Positions 42,742 to 51,534 of a stretch of 64,000 nt of DNA are shown here, in pieces. Under the pieces are notes generated by a model. That model was given only the letters and a program-made list of their open reading frames with translations. It was not told the DNA's origin and made no database searches. The translations under genes were made by a program, and so were the position numbers. Source of the stretch: Algoriphagus locisalis (GTDB lineage Bacteria; Bacteroidota; Bacteroidia; Cytophagales; Cyclobacteriaceae). The DNA is taken from NCBI RefSeq assembly GCF_900116615.1, contig NZ_FPBF01000006.1:1-64000 (forward strand), written 5' to 3'. Every line of letters begins with the position of its first letter. The stretch's first letter is position 1.

Positions 42742-42779
42742 TGAATTAAAAGTTTTAAAGTGAGTATAAAAATATTATT

Positions 42780-42787
42780 CAAACTTA
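42780..42787 (-). promoter_or_regulatory. -7 promoter element TAAGTTTG of the LGFP-HEAT unit
   Basis: Perfect TAnnTTTG on the minus strand, about 38 bases before the start codon of the LGFP-metzincin gene. Confidence 0.5.
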
Positions 42788-42950
42788 CTTTTAACATACT
42801 GTAAATAAGTTAGTTACAGCTATTTTCTTTTGCAAAAAATGCCAAACCAAGCAAATTAATTAGTAGGCAATACTTTAGTAAAAGTAGTTGGCAAGCCAAC
42901 CTTTTTCCTATTCGCAGCATTAACAAAAAAGCCAAGACCCTAAACCAATT

Positions 42951-42991
42951 TCTTGATTCTTGGATCTTGGCTCTTAGATCTTGACTCGTGT
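42951..42991. repeat. Dispersed CTTGATTCTTGG-type intergenic repeat
   Basis: TCTTGATTCTTGGATCTTGG, CTCTTAGATC and TTGACTC match the family at 3391-3472 and 454-545. It abuts the acs stop codon. Confidence 0.55.
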
Positions 42992-42994
42992 AGT

Positions 42995-44887
42995 TTACTT
43001 TTTCCCTTCAATAATCTTTGTCACCACATCTGGATCAAGCAGGGTACTTGTATCACCCATGTTATCAAGTGATCCTTCCGCTACTTTGCGCAGAATCCTA
43101 CGCATAATCTTACCTGAGCGTGTTTTTGGTAGCCCTGGAACCAACTGAATTTTATCCGGCTTAGCAATTGGGCCAATGATTTTGGAAACCATTTCTTTGA
43201 TCTCATTGATCAAATTATCCTCCGTACGATTAGTCAAATCGGCTATCACATACGCATAGATTCCCTGTCCTTTCACCTCGTGTGGATATCCAACCACCGC
43301 TGATTCAATCACCTTCGGGTGCTCATTGATTGCATTTTCTACTTCAGCAGTACCCATCCTGTGACCTGATACATTGATCACATCATCTACTCGACCTAGG
43401 ATTCTGTAGTATCCGTCATGGTCACGCTTCACGCCATCACCTGTAAAGTACATTCCTTTATAGGTAGAGAAATAAGTTTGCTTGCAACGCTCATGATCTC
43501 CGTAAGTGGTTCTGATCATAGAGGGCCAAGGAAATTTAATGCAAAGATTTCCTTCCACAGAATTGCCAGTCAACTCATTTCCTTCAGGATCTACAATACA
43601 AAGTTGAACACCTGGAAGTGGAAGCGTAGCATAAGCAGGTTTGGTAGGAGTGATCCCTGCAATCGGCGAAACCATAATTCCACCCGTTTCTGTTTGCCAC
43701 CAGGTATCTACAATCGGACATTTATTTTTGCCAATATGCGTGTGATACCAATGCCAAGCTTCCTCATTGATCGGTTCTCCTACAGAGCCCAAGACTTTCA
43801 GCGAGCTTAAATCATACTTTTGGATCGGCTCTGTGCCATAGGCCTGAAGAGCTCGAATCGCAGTCGGTGCGGTATAGAAAACATTTACCTTGTGTTTCTC
43901 TACAACAGCCCAGAATCGACCTGCATCAGGGAAAGTAGGAACTCCTTCAAACATTAGCGTAGTAGCACCTGCCAAAAGTGGCCCGTAAACTATGTAGGAA
44001 TGGCCTGTGATCCATCCCACATCTGCAGTACACCAATAAACATCACCCTCAGAATACTGGAAAACATTGTCAAAAGAATACTGAGAATAAACCATGTATC
44101 CTCCTGTAGTGTGAACAACACCTTTTGGTTTTCCGGTAGATCCCGAAGTGTAAAGAATGAAAAGCATATCCTCGCTGTCCATTTCTTCAGCAACACATTG
44201 TTCTGATTCTTCAGCTATGACGTCATGCCACCAGAAGTCGCGACCTTCTTTCATGGTCACTTCCTGCTTGGTACGCTCATAGACAATCACAGTTTCCACT
44301 GAGCTTTTCTCCAAAGCTTCATCCACCACAGCTTTCACAGCGATTTTCTTGCTTCCACGGAAGTTCCCATCCGAAGTCAAAATCGCTTTTGCCTCACAAT
44401 CAATAACTCGATCTGCCAAAGCCGAACTTGAAAAACCTGCAAAAACAACGGAGTGGATTGCTCCTATTCTCGCACAAGCCAGCATGGCAATAGCAGCCTC
44501 TGGTACCATCGGCATGTAGATAATTACCTTATCCCCTTTGCCTAATCCCTTGCTTTTAAGCGCATTTGCGAAGCGATTTACTTCGTAGAAGAGCTCTTTG
44601 TAAGTAAGGGTCCTACCTGCTTCATTTGGATCATTAGCTTCCCAGATGATTGCGGGACGATCTCCGATAGTAAACAGATGGCGTTCAAATATATTTTCTG
44701 TAATGTTAAGTTTTGCGTTTAAAAACCACTTCACATCCGGTTCGTCAAAGTTCCATTTCAATACCTTTGACCAGCGCTTCCTCCAGTGAAATGAATCCGC
44801 AATTCTGGCCCAAAACTCTTCTGGCTGGGTTACACTTTTTTGGTATTCGTAGAGGTACCCGCTGAGGGTATGAATTCTGTCACTCAT
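42995..44887 (-). CDS. acs: Acetyl-coenzyme A synthetase
   Basis: 630 residues. Adenylating enzyme making acetyl-CoA from acetate, ATP and CoA. The P-loop YTSGSTGKPKGVVHTTGGYM, the DTWWQTETGG motif with the acetate-pocket Trp, and the hinge GRVDDVINVSGHRMGTAEVE are intact. The regulatory lysine, acetylated in homologues, is in PKTRSGKIMRRIL. Last gene of an operon with a symporter and its small subunit: uptake followed by activation of acetate. Length is normal. Confidence 0.98.
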   Translation of the reverse strand: MSDRIHTLSGYLYEYQKSVTQPEEFWARIADSFHWRKRWSKVLKWNFDEPDVKWFLNAKLNITENIFERHLFTIGDRPAIIWEANDPNEAGRTLTYKELFYEVNRFANALKSKGLGKGDKVIIYMPMVPEAAIAMLACARIGAIHSVVFAGFSSSALADRVIDCEAKAILTSDGNFRGSKKIAVKAVVDEALEKSSVETVIVYERTKQEVTMKEGRDFWWHDVIAEESEQCVAEEMDSEDMLFILYTSGSTGKPKGVVHTTGGYMVYSQYSFDNVFQYSEGDVYWCTADVGWITGHSYIVYGPLLAGATTLMFEGVPTFPDAGRFWAVVEKHKVNVFYTAPTAIRALQAYGTEPIQKYDLSSLKVLGSVGEPINEEAWHWYHTHIGKNKCPIVDTWWQTETGGIMVSPIAGITPTKPAYATLPLPGVQLCIVDPEGNELTGNSVEGNLCIKFPWPSMIRTTYGDHERCKQTYFSTYKGMYFTGDGVKRDHDGYYRILGRVDDVINVSGHRMGTAEVENAINEHPKVIESAVVGYPHEVKGQGIYAYVIADLTNRTEDNLINEIKEMVSKIIGPIAKPDKIQLVPGLPKTRSGKIMRRILRKVAEGSLDNMGDTSTLLDPDVVTKIIEGKK

Positions 44888-44935
44888 GATAATCTTGGTT
44901 TATTGTTTTCAATTTTGGGTAAAATATCCCCTAAT

Positions 44936-46621
44936 TTAATGATCCTGCGCCTTTCCAGCACCACGTGGGATTCTAATTTCCTCCACCATATCCTGAACTT
45001 CCTTAGGTGGTGGTGGAGTAAGATGGGAAACCACACCACATACTAAGAAATTAAGAATCATTCCTATAGATCCAATGCCTTCGGGTGAAACTCCAAACCA
45101 CCAATTTTCCGCAGTATTCAGTTCTGGGCTGATGAATTTGAAGTAAACGATGTAGCCAATGGTAAATACAAGTCCAGTGATCATTCCTGCGATAGCACCT
45201 TCTTTATTAATTCTGGTGGAGAAAATTCCCATAATAATGACCGGGAAGAAAGATGCTGCAGCCAAGCCAAAGGCGAAGGCTACCACCTGAGCAACAAACC
45301 CGGGAGGGTTTACTCCGAAATATCCTGCAAGCAAAACTGCTCCAGCCGCCGCAAAGCGAGCAATCCTTAATTCCTTTTTATCAGAAATATCCGGTCTGAA
45401 CGTCTTGAATAAATCTCTTGAAACCGAAGTAGAAATCACCAAAAGCAATCCAGCGGCAGTTGAAAGTGCGGCTGCCATCGCTCCAGCAGCTACTAAGCCC
45501 ACCACCCAATTTGGGAGCCTGGCAATCTCTGGACTTGCCAGCACCATGATATCGCGATCAATCGTCAGTTCATTTGCAGCTGCATCAGCTACATACTGCA
45601 CTTTCCCATCGCCATTTTTATCATCTACTTTGATCAAGTCTGTTTTCTGCCAGGTTGAAATCCACTCAGGAAGCTCAGAAATATTTTTTTCAGAAGTAGT
45701 CTCAATGGCATTATAGATCCCAAAAGCCGCTATTGCAGGGGCTGTGGTGTATAGAATCGCAATAAATACTAAAGCATAGCCAGCAGACAGTCTTGCGTCT
45801 TTGACTCTAGGAACAGTGAAAAAGCGAACAATAACATGGGGCAAGCCAGCTGTTCCCACCATCAATGCCAGGGTGATCATAAACATATCAGTGATGCTCT
45901 TTCTTCCCGAAGTATAGGCTGCAAAGCCAAGTTCGGTGAGCACGCCATCCAATTTATCCAGAAGAGGCGTTCCATCAGCAACAGAACCGCCTAGTCCCAG
46001 CTGAGGGATTGGATTACCAGTCAATTGCATGGAAATGAAAATCGCAGGTACCATGTAGGCGAAGATCAACACGCAATACTGAGCTACTTGGGTGTAAGTG
46101 ATTCCTTTCATTCCGCCCAGAACTGCATAGAAAAAGACTATGCACATCCCGATGACTACTCCCCATTCTATCGGCACTTCCAAGTATCTGGAAAATACAA
46201 TTCCAACTCCCCTCATCTGCCCAGCGACGTAAGTAAAGGAGATAAATAGGGCACAGATTACAGCTACTACTTTGGCCGTTTTGGAATAATACCGATCTCC
46301 CACGAAATCAGGAACGGTAAACTTGCCGAATTTCCGAAGGTATGGGGCAAGCAAAAGCGCAAGCAACACATAGCCTCCTGTCCATCCCATTAAATACACA
46401 GAGCCATCGTATCCAGCAAAGGAAATGATACCGGCCATAGAGATAAAGGAAGCGGCAGACATCCAGTCCGCTGCAGTAGCCATCCCATTGGCCAAGGGAG
46501 AAACTCCTCCACCAGCGACATAGAATTCTTGGGTAGATCCGGCACGCGACCAGATCGCAATGCCGATATATAATGCAAAAGATAATCCTACGAGAATGTA
46601 GGTCCAGGTTAAAATTTCCAT
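44936..46621 (-). CDS. Sodium:solute symporter, probable acetate uptake (large subunit)
   Basis: 561 residues with about 13 membrane helices of the SSS family (YVAGQMRGVGIVFSRYLEVP, GGMKGITYTQVAQYCVL, GTAGLPHVIVRFFTVP, AAALSTAAGLLLVISTSVSRD). It matches the subgroup that works with a DUF4212 small subunit, encoded 20 bases upstream, and acs follows. Substrate is inferred from acs to be acetate. A loop at about 335-350 reads DDKNGDGKVQYV, an EF-hand-like calcium loop that ordinary symporters lack. Confidence 0.92.
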   Translation of the reverse strand: MEILTWTYILVGLSFALYIGIAIWSRAGSTQEFYVAGGGVSPLANGMATAADWMSAASFISMAGIISFAGYDGSVYLMGWTGGYVLLALLLAPYLRKFGKFTVPDFVGDRYYSKTAKVVAVICALFISFTYVAGQMRGVGIVFSRYLEVPIEWGVVIGMCIVFFYAVLGGMKGITYTQVAQYCVLIFAYMVPAIFISMQLTGNPIPQLGLGGSVADGTPLLDKLDGVLTELGFAAYTSGRKSITDMFMITLALMVGTAGLPHVIVRFFTVPRVKDARLSAGYALVFIAILYTTAPAIAAFGIYNAIETTSEKNISELPEWISTWQKTDLIKVDDKNGDGKVQYVADAAANELTIDRDIMVLASPEIARLPNWVVGLVAAGAMAAALSTAAGLLLVISTSVSRDLFKTFRPDISDKKELRIARFAAAGAVLLAGYFGVNPPGFVAQVVAFAFGLAAASFFPVIIMGIFSTRINKEGAIAGMITGLVFTIGYIVYFKFISPELNTAENWWFGVSPEGIGSIGMILNFLVCGVVSHLTPPPPKEVQDMVEEIRIPRGAGKAQDH

Positions 46622-46641
46622 AGTTTTTTTAGCTTAAAAAG

Positions 46642-46905
46642 TTATTCTTCGTCCACATCAAATTCCCTATCCAATCGGTTCATTCGAACCACATAGACAA
46701 AAATCAGAATCACAAAAGCGAAAATTGACCCCTGCTGAGCAAACCAGAACCCAAGTTTGTATCCGCCAAGTCGGAATTGATTAAGCTCATCTACGAAAAG
46801 TATTCCGCAGCCAAATGAAACGACAAACCAAACTGCCAAAAGTAAGAATAGGGTTTGGAGGTTTTTCCTCCAATAGGCTTTCATTTTTTCATTTTTTGCT
46901 GACAT
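46642..46905 (-). CDS. DUF4212 small subunit of sodium/substrate symporter
   Basis: 87 residues with two membrane helices (about 16-33 and 52-70) and an acidic tail. The GCGILFVDELNQFRLGGYKLGFWFAQQGSIFAFVILIFVY stretch, seen in pieces, is the DUF4212 signature, especially GxxLGFWFAQQG. First gene of the acetate uptake and activation operon. The small subunit is thought to be needed for the large subunit's function. Confidence 0.94.
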   Translation of the reverse strand: MSAKNEKMKAYWRKNLQTLFLLLAVWFVVSFGCGILFVDELNQFRLGGYKLGFWFAQQGSIFAFVILIFVYVVRMNRLDREFDVDEE

Positions 46906-47082
46906 AGGTTAGGGTTTAGGCTAAGAAAATAAAACTTGCCTTGAAGCTAGCGAATGCATCCATAGGAATGCAAGCTGTTTTCCATGAAATATTTGAAATT
47001 TTACCGCATTTCTCTCAGTTCTCCTGAGATTGTTTGGGTATTAGCTTCCTTTTAGTCTAAAAAAAGTGGCGACACAAAGTCC

Positions 47083-47838
47083 CTATTTCATAAAAAACTC
47101 AGAAAGAATCGCCAGCCCAGCGGCTAGGAAGCTTACGAGTAATTTGTTCAACTGAAATTTGTGATGAGGACTACTTTCGAAAAAGATAGTAGTAGAAATA
47201 TGCAAAAATCCACCAGCCACCAAGCCGTAAAGAATACCGATTCCCTGCTTTTCCAGCAAACCAGCCTCGAATAAAAAGGAACTAGACATCATTCCAAGAG
47301 GAGAAGCCAATGCAAAAAGAGTCAACAAAATCAATGTAGTCTTCTTACTCAACGTACTTGATAGCACCGCTGCCAATGCAAAAGCTGCAGGCCCTTTATG
47401 CAGAATTATTCCCAGAAGGACAGTTTTACTATTATGCACATGACCAAGTACATGTTCGCCCTGATCCATCAATTCGCCGTGTGAAAGCAAGGTTCCTTCA
47501 AGAAATGCATGTATAAATAACCCAAGCATAACAGTAATCATGGCTTTGCTTCCCTGATGCTCATGTGCATGAATGTGCCCATGCTCGATCCCACTGGACC
47601 AAAACTCCAAGAGTTGCTGCAGCAGAAAACCAATCAGAATGTATAATCCCATTCGCTTACTGTCAAATCCGCTGTCAAACAGTTCCGGCAAAATATGTAG
47701 AATGGTGATTGAAAACAGATAGGAACCAGCAAATACCAGCACCAAACGAAAGTATTTCTCTCTAAAACTAGGCGCAAAAAAAACCAATGATCCAGCGATC
47801 ATTGCAGTGAGAAAAAGAAGCAAAAATTTGAATTCCAT
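47083..47838 (-). CDS. ZIP family metal transporter
   Basis: 251 residues, about eight membrane helices. ZIP landmarks include ILHILPELFDSG (TM2), a histidine-rich loop IEHGHIHAHEHQG, HAFLEGTLLSHG (TM4) and ILHKGPAAFALAAVL (TM5), all metal-path residues. Members import zinc, iron or manganese; the metal cannot be named here. Monocistronic; no Fur or Zur box was recognised upstream. Confidence 0.88.
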   Translation of the reverse strand: MEFKFLLLFLTAMIAGSLVFFAPSFREKYFRLVLVFAGSYLFSITILHILPELFDSGFDSKRMGLYILIGFLLQQLLEFWSSGIEHGHIHAHEHQGSKAMITVMLGLFIHAFLEGTLLSHGELMDQGEHVLGHVHNSKTVLLGIILHKGPAAFALAAVLSSTLSKKTTLILLTLFALASPLGMMSSSFLFEAGLLEKQGIGILYGLVAGGFLHISTTIFFESSPHHKFQLNKLLVSFLAAGLAILSEFFMK

Positions 47839-47928
47839 CGGCCTGAGTTACTTTTCTGTTTTCTGGGGAAAAGGAGAAAGTGATAACTCAGGCAAAGGTA
47901 ATAAAATTCAATAATGTTGCATTTAAAA

Positions 47929-48999
47929 TTAATTTTCCTGTGGGAAGGATAAGAAAGGCTTCAAACTTTCACTGGCAAAAGTTTTGAAACCACCGTTTCC
48001 GTCATCATAGATCAAAAATACTTCGATTTCGCTAAGTGCTGAATCCAAGGCAATGGCTCTTTCTTTTCCCATTACCATCATAGCCGTGGCATAGGCATCT
48101 GCAGTCATGCAATTATCAGCCAAAACAGTGGCCGATAGTAACGTGTGATTCACAGGATATCCTGTCGCAGGATTGATGGTGTGGGATATTTTCACAGAAT
48201 CACGTACGTAGTAATTACGATAGTTACCGGATGTAGCCATTCCTCGGTCCTGCAAGGCTATTATACTGATCAGGTCAGAAGCATTAGCCGATTCCTCTGG
48301 ACGGTTTACACCTACTTTCCAAAGCTCACCTTTTTCATTCACTCCCATTGCAACGAGCTCTCCGCCGATTTCTACCAAGTAATCAGAAATTCCTTTTTGG
48401 GTTAGAAATTCAGCTACCACATCAGAGCCATAGCCTTTCGCGATAGCAGAAAAATCAAGGTAAATTCCAGGTACTTTTTTGCGAAGCTGCTTCTGGTCAA
48501 AGTCAATTTTTGAAAAGCCTACAGTAGCTAGGAGGTTTTTAATATCCACGCTGTCCTTGAGCTCTGGTCCGCCAGGTCCAAAACCCCAAATGTTCACAAG
48601 TGGTCCCACAGTCGGATCAAACGCTCCATTTGTGTTTTCAAAGACAGTTTTGGAAGCTTCAAGGATGGGTAGTAAATAAGGCAAATCGAAATCCAGAGTA
48701 TCGCCTAAATTGAACTGGCTCAATTCAGAATCCGGGATGTAAGTAGAAAGGCTTTGGTTGAAAACAACCAGAAGCGAATCTATGGAAGGTTGCAAGTCAC
48801 GGTTTTCTTCATCTAGATAAGTGACATTGTATGTCGTCCCCATCGTTTTACCTGAAAGCGTGATTTTACCAGCAACAGGAACACTCATTTCCGTTAATTC
48901 TGCTTCCGTCTTATCACGATTTCTCCAAGAATACACCAAAAGGATAGCAGTGAGCAGTACGATAGAATAAATTATATTTTTTCGGGCGTTTTGGCGCAT
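47929..48999 (-). CDS. apbE: FAD:protein FMN transferase
   Basis: 356 residues with one N-terminal membrane anchor (IIYSIVLLTAILLVYSW). Attaches FMN through a phosphoester to Thr/Ser of periplasm-facing flavoproteins such as Na+-translocating NADH:quinone reductase. Conserved blocks are GTTYNVTY, YLDFSAIAKGYGSDVVAEFL, YLVEIGGELVAMG, TSGNYRNYYV and CMTADAYATAMMVMG with its metal-binding Asp. Divergent from ruvB. A TAAATTTG -7 element lies at 49020-49027. Confidence 0.94.
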   Translation of the reverse strand: MRQNARKNIIYSIVLLTAILLVYSWRNRDKTEAELTEMSVPVAGKITLSGKTMGTTYNVTYLDEENRDLQPSIDSLLVVFNQSLSTYIPDSELSQFNLGDTLDFDLPYLLPILEASKTVFENTNGAFDPTVGPLVNIWGFGPGGPELKDSVDIKNLLATVGFSKIDFDQKQLRKKVPGIYLDFSAIAKGYGSDVVAEFLTQKGISDYLVEIGGELVAMGVNEKGELWKVGVNRPEESANASDLISIIALQDRGMATSGNYRNYYVRDSVKISHTINPATGYPVNHTLLSATVLADNCMTADAYATAMMVMGKERAIALDSALSEIEVFLIYDDGNGGFKTFASESLKPFLSFPQEN

Positions 49000-49019
49000 G
49001 TTATAGGGAGATTTGCAGG

Positions 49020-49027
49020 CAAATTTA
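49020..49027 (-). promoter_or_regulatory. -7 promoter element TAAATTTG of apbE
   Basis: Perfect TAnnTTTG on the minus strand, about 21 bases upstream of the apbE start codon. Confidence 0.45.
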
Positions 49028-49096
49028 AAGCTTATTTTTCAGTTTCGAAGGAAAGGAGCGGTTTCAAAAATGCAGGATAAGGCATTCGTATTTTTC

Positions 49097-49104
49097 TATA
49101 TTTG
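49097..49104 (+). promoter_or_regulatory. -7 promoter element TATATTTG of ruvB
   Basis: Perfect TAnnTTTG on the plus strand, 18 bases before the ruvB ATG. Confidence 0.5.
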
Positions 49105-49122
49105 TGTGCGTACGGATAAACT

Positions 49123-50157
49123 ATGAGAGAAGACTATTTAAGTGGTGATGACGAAAGTCTTAGCCCAAAAGACAAGGATTTTGAGAAAGCTTTACGGCCA
49201 CTGAGCTTTGAGGATTTCACAGGCCAGTTCAAAATCGTGGAGAATCTTCGCGTGTTTGTGCTGGCGGCAAAAAACAGAAATGAGCCATTGGACCATGTAC
49301 TTCTCCATGGGCCTCCAGGTTTGGGTAAAACTACCTTAAGCCACATTATCGCTAATGAATTGAATGCCGGAATAAAAATCACCTCTGGACCGGTACTTGA
49401 CAAACCCTCTGATCTGGCAGGTTTACTGACCAATCTGGAAGAGGGTGATGTACTTTTTATAGATGAAATTCATAGGCTAAATCCAATTGTGGAGGAATAT
49501 CTTTACTCTGCGATGGAGGATTTTCGGATCGATATTATGCTGGATTCAGGGCCAAATGCACGATCTGTCCAGATTTCCCTAAGTCCATTTACACTGATTG
49601 GCGCGACTACTCGCTCAGGATTACTTACTTCTCCTCTCCGTGCGAGATTTGGGATCAACTCCCGATTGGAATATTACGATGCAAAATTATTGACAGATAT
49701 CGTGACCCGATCTGCTGGCATTTTGCAAACACCGATTGATGAAATCGCGGCTTACGAAATCGCTAGAAGAAGCCGAGGAACACCAAGAATAGCGAATATG
49801 CTTCTTCGTAGAACCCGTGACTTTGCTCAAGTAAAAGGAAATGGTACCATCACGTTGGAAATCTCCAAAATCGCGCTGGATGCACTAGACGTCGATGTAA
49901 ATGGACTGGATGAAATGGATAATAGAATCCTACTTACTATCATCGAGAAGTTCAAAGGTGGACCTGTTGGTCTGAGTACCATTGCCACAGCTTGTAGCGA
50001 AGAGGCAGAAACTATTGAGGAAGTTTACGAACCTTTTTTGATCCAGGAAGGCTATCTGAAAAGAACCTCCCGTGGTCGTATGGCAACGGAGCTTGCCTAC
50101 AAACATTTGAAGATAAAGCCTGCTCAGGGAATAGGTGGGTTGTTTGAGGGGATGTAA
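49123..50157 (+). CDS. ruvB: Holliday junction branch migration helicase RuvB
   Basis: 344 residues. AAA+ motor of the RuvAB complex. Walker A is GPPGLGKTT, Walker B FIDEIHRL, sensor 1 LIGATTRSG, the arginine finger lies in LRARFGI, and the C-terminal winged helix ends in [16 protein letters not shown]. Length and order are as in other RuvB proteins. ruvA and ruvC are not in the window. A HigBA module follows 55 bases downstream on the same strand. Confidence 0.98.
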   Translation: MREDYLSGDDESLSPKDKDFEKALRPLSFEDFTGQFKIVENLRVFVLAAKNRNEPLDHVLLHGPPGLGKTTLSHIIANELNAGIKITSGPVLDKPSDLAGLLTNLEEGDVLFIDEIHRLNPIVEEYLYSAMEDFRIDIMLDSGPNARSVQISLSPFTLIGATTRSGLLTSPLRARFGINSRLEYYDAKLLTDIVTRSAGILQTPIDEIAAYEIARRSRGTPRIANMLLRRTRDFAQVKGNGTITLEISKIALDALDVDVNGLDEMDNRILLTIIEKFKGGPVGLSTIATACSEEAETIEEVYEPFLIQEGYLKRTSRGRMATELAYKHLKIKPAQGIGGLFEGM

Positions 50158-50183
50158 TCGGAAAGAATTTTCCTGAAAAGCAT

Positions 50184-50206
50184 TATATTTGTAACTTATA
50201 AGTTAC
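50184..50206 (+). promoter_or_regulatory. Promoter and palindromic operator of the HigBA module
   Basis: TATATTTG (50184-50191) fits the -7 consensus and shares its last base with a perfect 16-base palindrome GTAACTTATAAGTTAC (50191-50206). The toxin ATG follows 7 bases later. The HTH antitoxin would be expected to bind the palindrome. Confidence 0.7.
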
Positions 50207-50213
50207 CTTACCT

Positions 50214-50567
50214 ATGAAAGTTAGAGAGGTCATAGCTTTTAAAAACTACTTTGAAGATTTCTTAATCTCTCAGCCTCAAAAGGTACAAGACAAAATTTTC
50301 AAAATAATTGAAGCTATTGAGACATTAGAACGTATTCCTCAAAACTACCTCAAACATCTTATCGGAACTAATGGATTGTATGAAGCTAGAATTCAATTAG
50401 GGAGCAACATTTGGCGAGTTTTCTGCTTCTTTGACCAGGGAAAATTGGTAATTCTTTTAAATGGGTTTCAGAAAAAAACTCAAAAGACACCTAAACGTGA
50501 AATCGAGAAGGCTTTAAAACTAATGTCTGAGTATTACGAGCAAAAATCAATGCATGATGGAAACTAA
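50214..50567 (+). CDS. HigB/RelE-type toxin (phage Gp49-like)
   Basis: 117 residues. RelE-like layout with helices (YFEDFLISQPQKVQDKIFKIIEAIETL), then GTNGLYEARIQLGSNIWRVFCFF and LVILLNGFQKKTQKTPKREIEKA, characteristic of the HigB/Gp49 group of mRNA interferases. The toxin comes first and overlaps the antitoxin by 14 bases, the usual HigBA order. Target cleavage is inferred from the family. Confidence 0.9.
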   Translation: MKVREVIAFKNYFEDFLISQPQKVQDKIFKIIEAIETLERIPQNYLKHLIGTNGLYEARIQLGSNIWRVFCFFDQGKLVILLNGFQKKTQKTPKREIEKALKLMSEYYEQKSMHDGN

Positions 50568-50847
50568 AAGCTGGAAAAATATTAAAGATGACGTTTACGG
50601 GATAAAGGGCACAGACCGACGTGATCAATTGGACAGAGATTTCGAAAGTTTCCAAATTGGCTTACTTCTCCGAAAAGCCCGAGAAGAAAGGAAATTGACT
50701 CAATCAGAACTGGCTGAACTCGTAGATAGGAAACGAGAATATATTTCAAGAATTGAAAATAATGGGAGCAATTTAACTCTGAAGACTTTATTTGATATTG
50801 TGGAAAAAGGCCTTGGTGGCAAAGTCAAAATTTCTATTGAACTTTAA
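50554..50847 (+). CDS. HigA-type HTH antitoxin
   Basis: 97 residues. An Xre helix-turn-helix covers about 36-90 (LLRKAREERKLTQSELAELVDRKREYISRIENNGSNLTLKTLFDIVEKGL). The first 30 residues are charged and probably contact the toxin. It overlaps the HigB gene by 14 bases and is expected to bind the palindrome at 50191-50206. It converges on the response regulator gene. Confidence 0.9.
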   Translation: MMETKSWKNIKDDVYGIKGTDRRDQLDRDFESFQIGLLLRKAREERKLTQSELAELVDRKREYISRIENNGSNLTLKTLFDIVEKGLGGKVKISIEL

Positions 50848-50861
50848 CTAAAAACTCTCAC

Positions 50862-51512
50862 TCACCCTTCAATAATCCTATTCTTAACCGCCTTTTGCAC
50901 AGCTTCCAATTTGCTATGCACCTGTAGTTTACCGTAGATATTTTCCGTGTGCTTTCGAACTGTTTTCGGAGAAATGAACAAATTCTCACCAATCTGATTG
51001 TAATTCAAGCCTTTTGATGTTTGTTCCAAGATCTCGATTTCTCTGGCCGTCAATTTAATTTCTTCCACCGGTTGGGAGAAATCAGGTGGATTACGAAGCA
51101 ATTTCAAGGCTTTCATGGCAACGGATGGCGTCATCGCAGCGCCACCCTCCAGCGTGTCTATGATTCCCTGGTGAAGGGTTTTAGGATCTACCTCCTTTAG
51201 AAAATAGCCATTTGCCCCAGCTTGAATTGCCTTGAAAATGTGTTCATCATCATCAAACACCGTGAGCATAATAATCTTGATCTGAGGATATTTCTGTGAT
51301 ACCTGAGCCACTGCCTCAATCCCGTTCATTTTCGGCATCTCTATGTCCATCAATATCAGATGCACATTAGAATCCTTTTCCAATTTTTCCAGTAGCTCCA
51401 GTCCATTTACTGCAGAAAACTTTACTTCAATCTCATCAAAGAAAGAAAGCTTATCCAAAATAGCCTTGAGTAAAAAACTATTGTCTTCGGCTATAGCAAT
51501 TTTTATAGACAT
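50862..51512 (-). CDS. NarL/FixJ-type response regulator
   Basis: 216 residues. Receiver domain (1-120) with acidic AEDNSF, phospho-acceptor Asp in LILMDIEMPKMNG, Thr in IIMLTVFDD and Lys in FLKEVDP. A LuxR-type helix-turn-helix follows (about 150-215: LTAREIEILEQTSKGLNYNQIGENLFISPKTVRKHTENIYGKL). It is encoded 22 bases after the sensor kinase and so forms a two-component pair with it. Targets are unknown. Confidence 0.95.
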   Translation of the reverse strand: MSIKIAIAEDNSFLLKAILDKLSFFDEIEVKFSAVNGLELLEKLEKDSNVHLILMDIEMPKMNGIEAVAQVSQKYPQIKIIMLTVFDDDEHIFKAIQAGANGYFLKEVDPKTLHQGIIDTLEGGAAMTPSVAMKALKLLRNPPDFSQPVEEIKLTAREIEILEQTSKGLNYNQIGENLFISPKTVRKHTENIYGKLQVHSKLEAVQKAVKNRIIEG

Positions 51513-51534
51513 TGATTGTTAATTTTAAAAGCAC

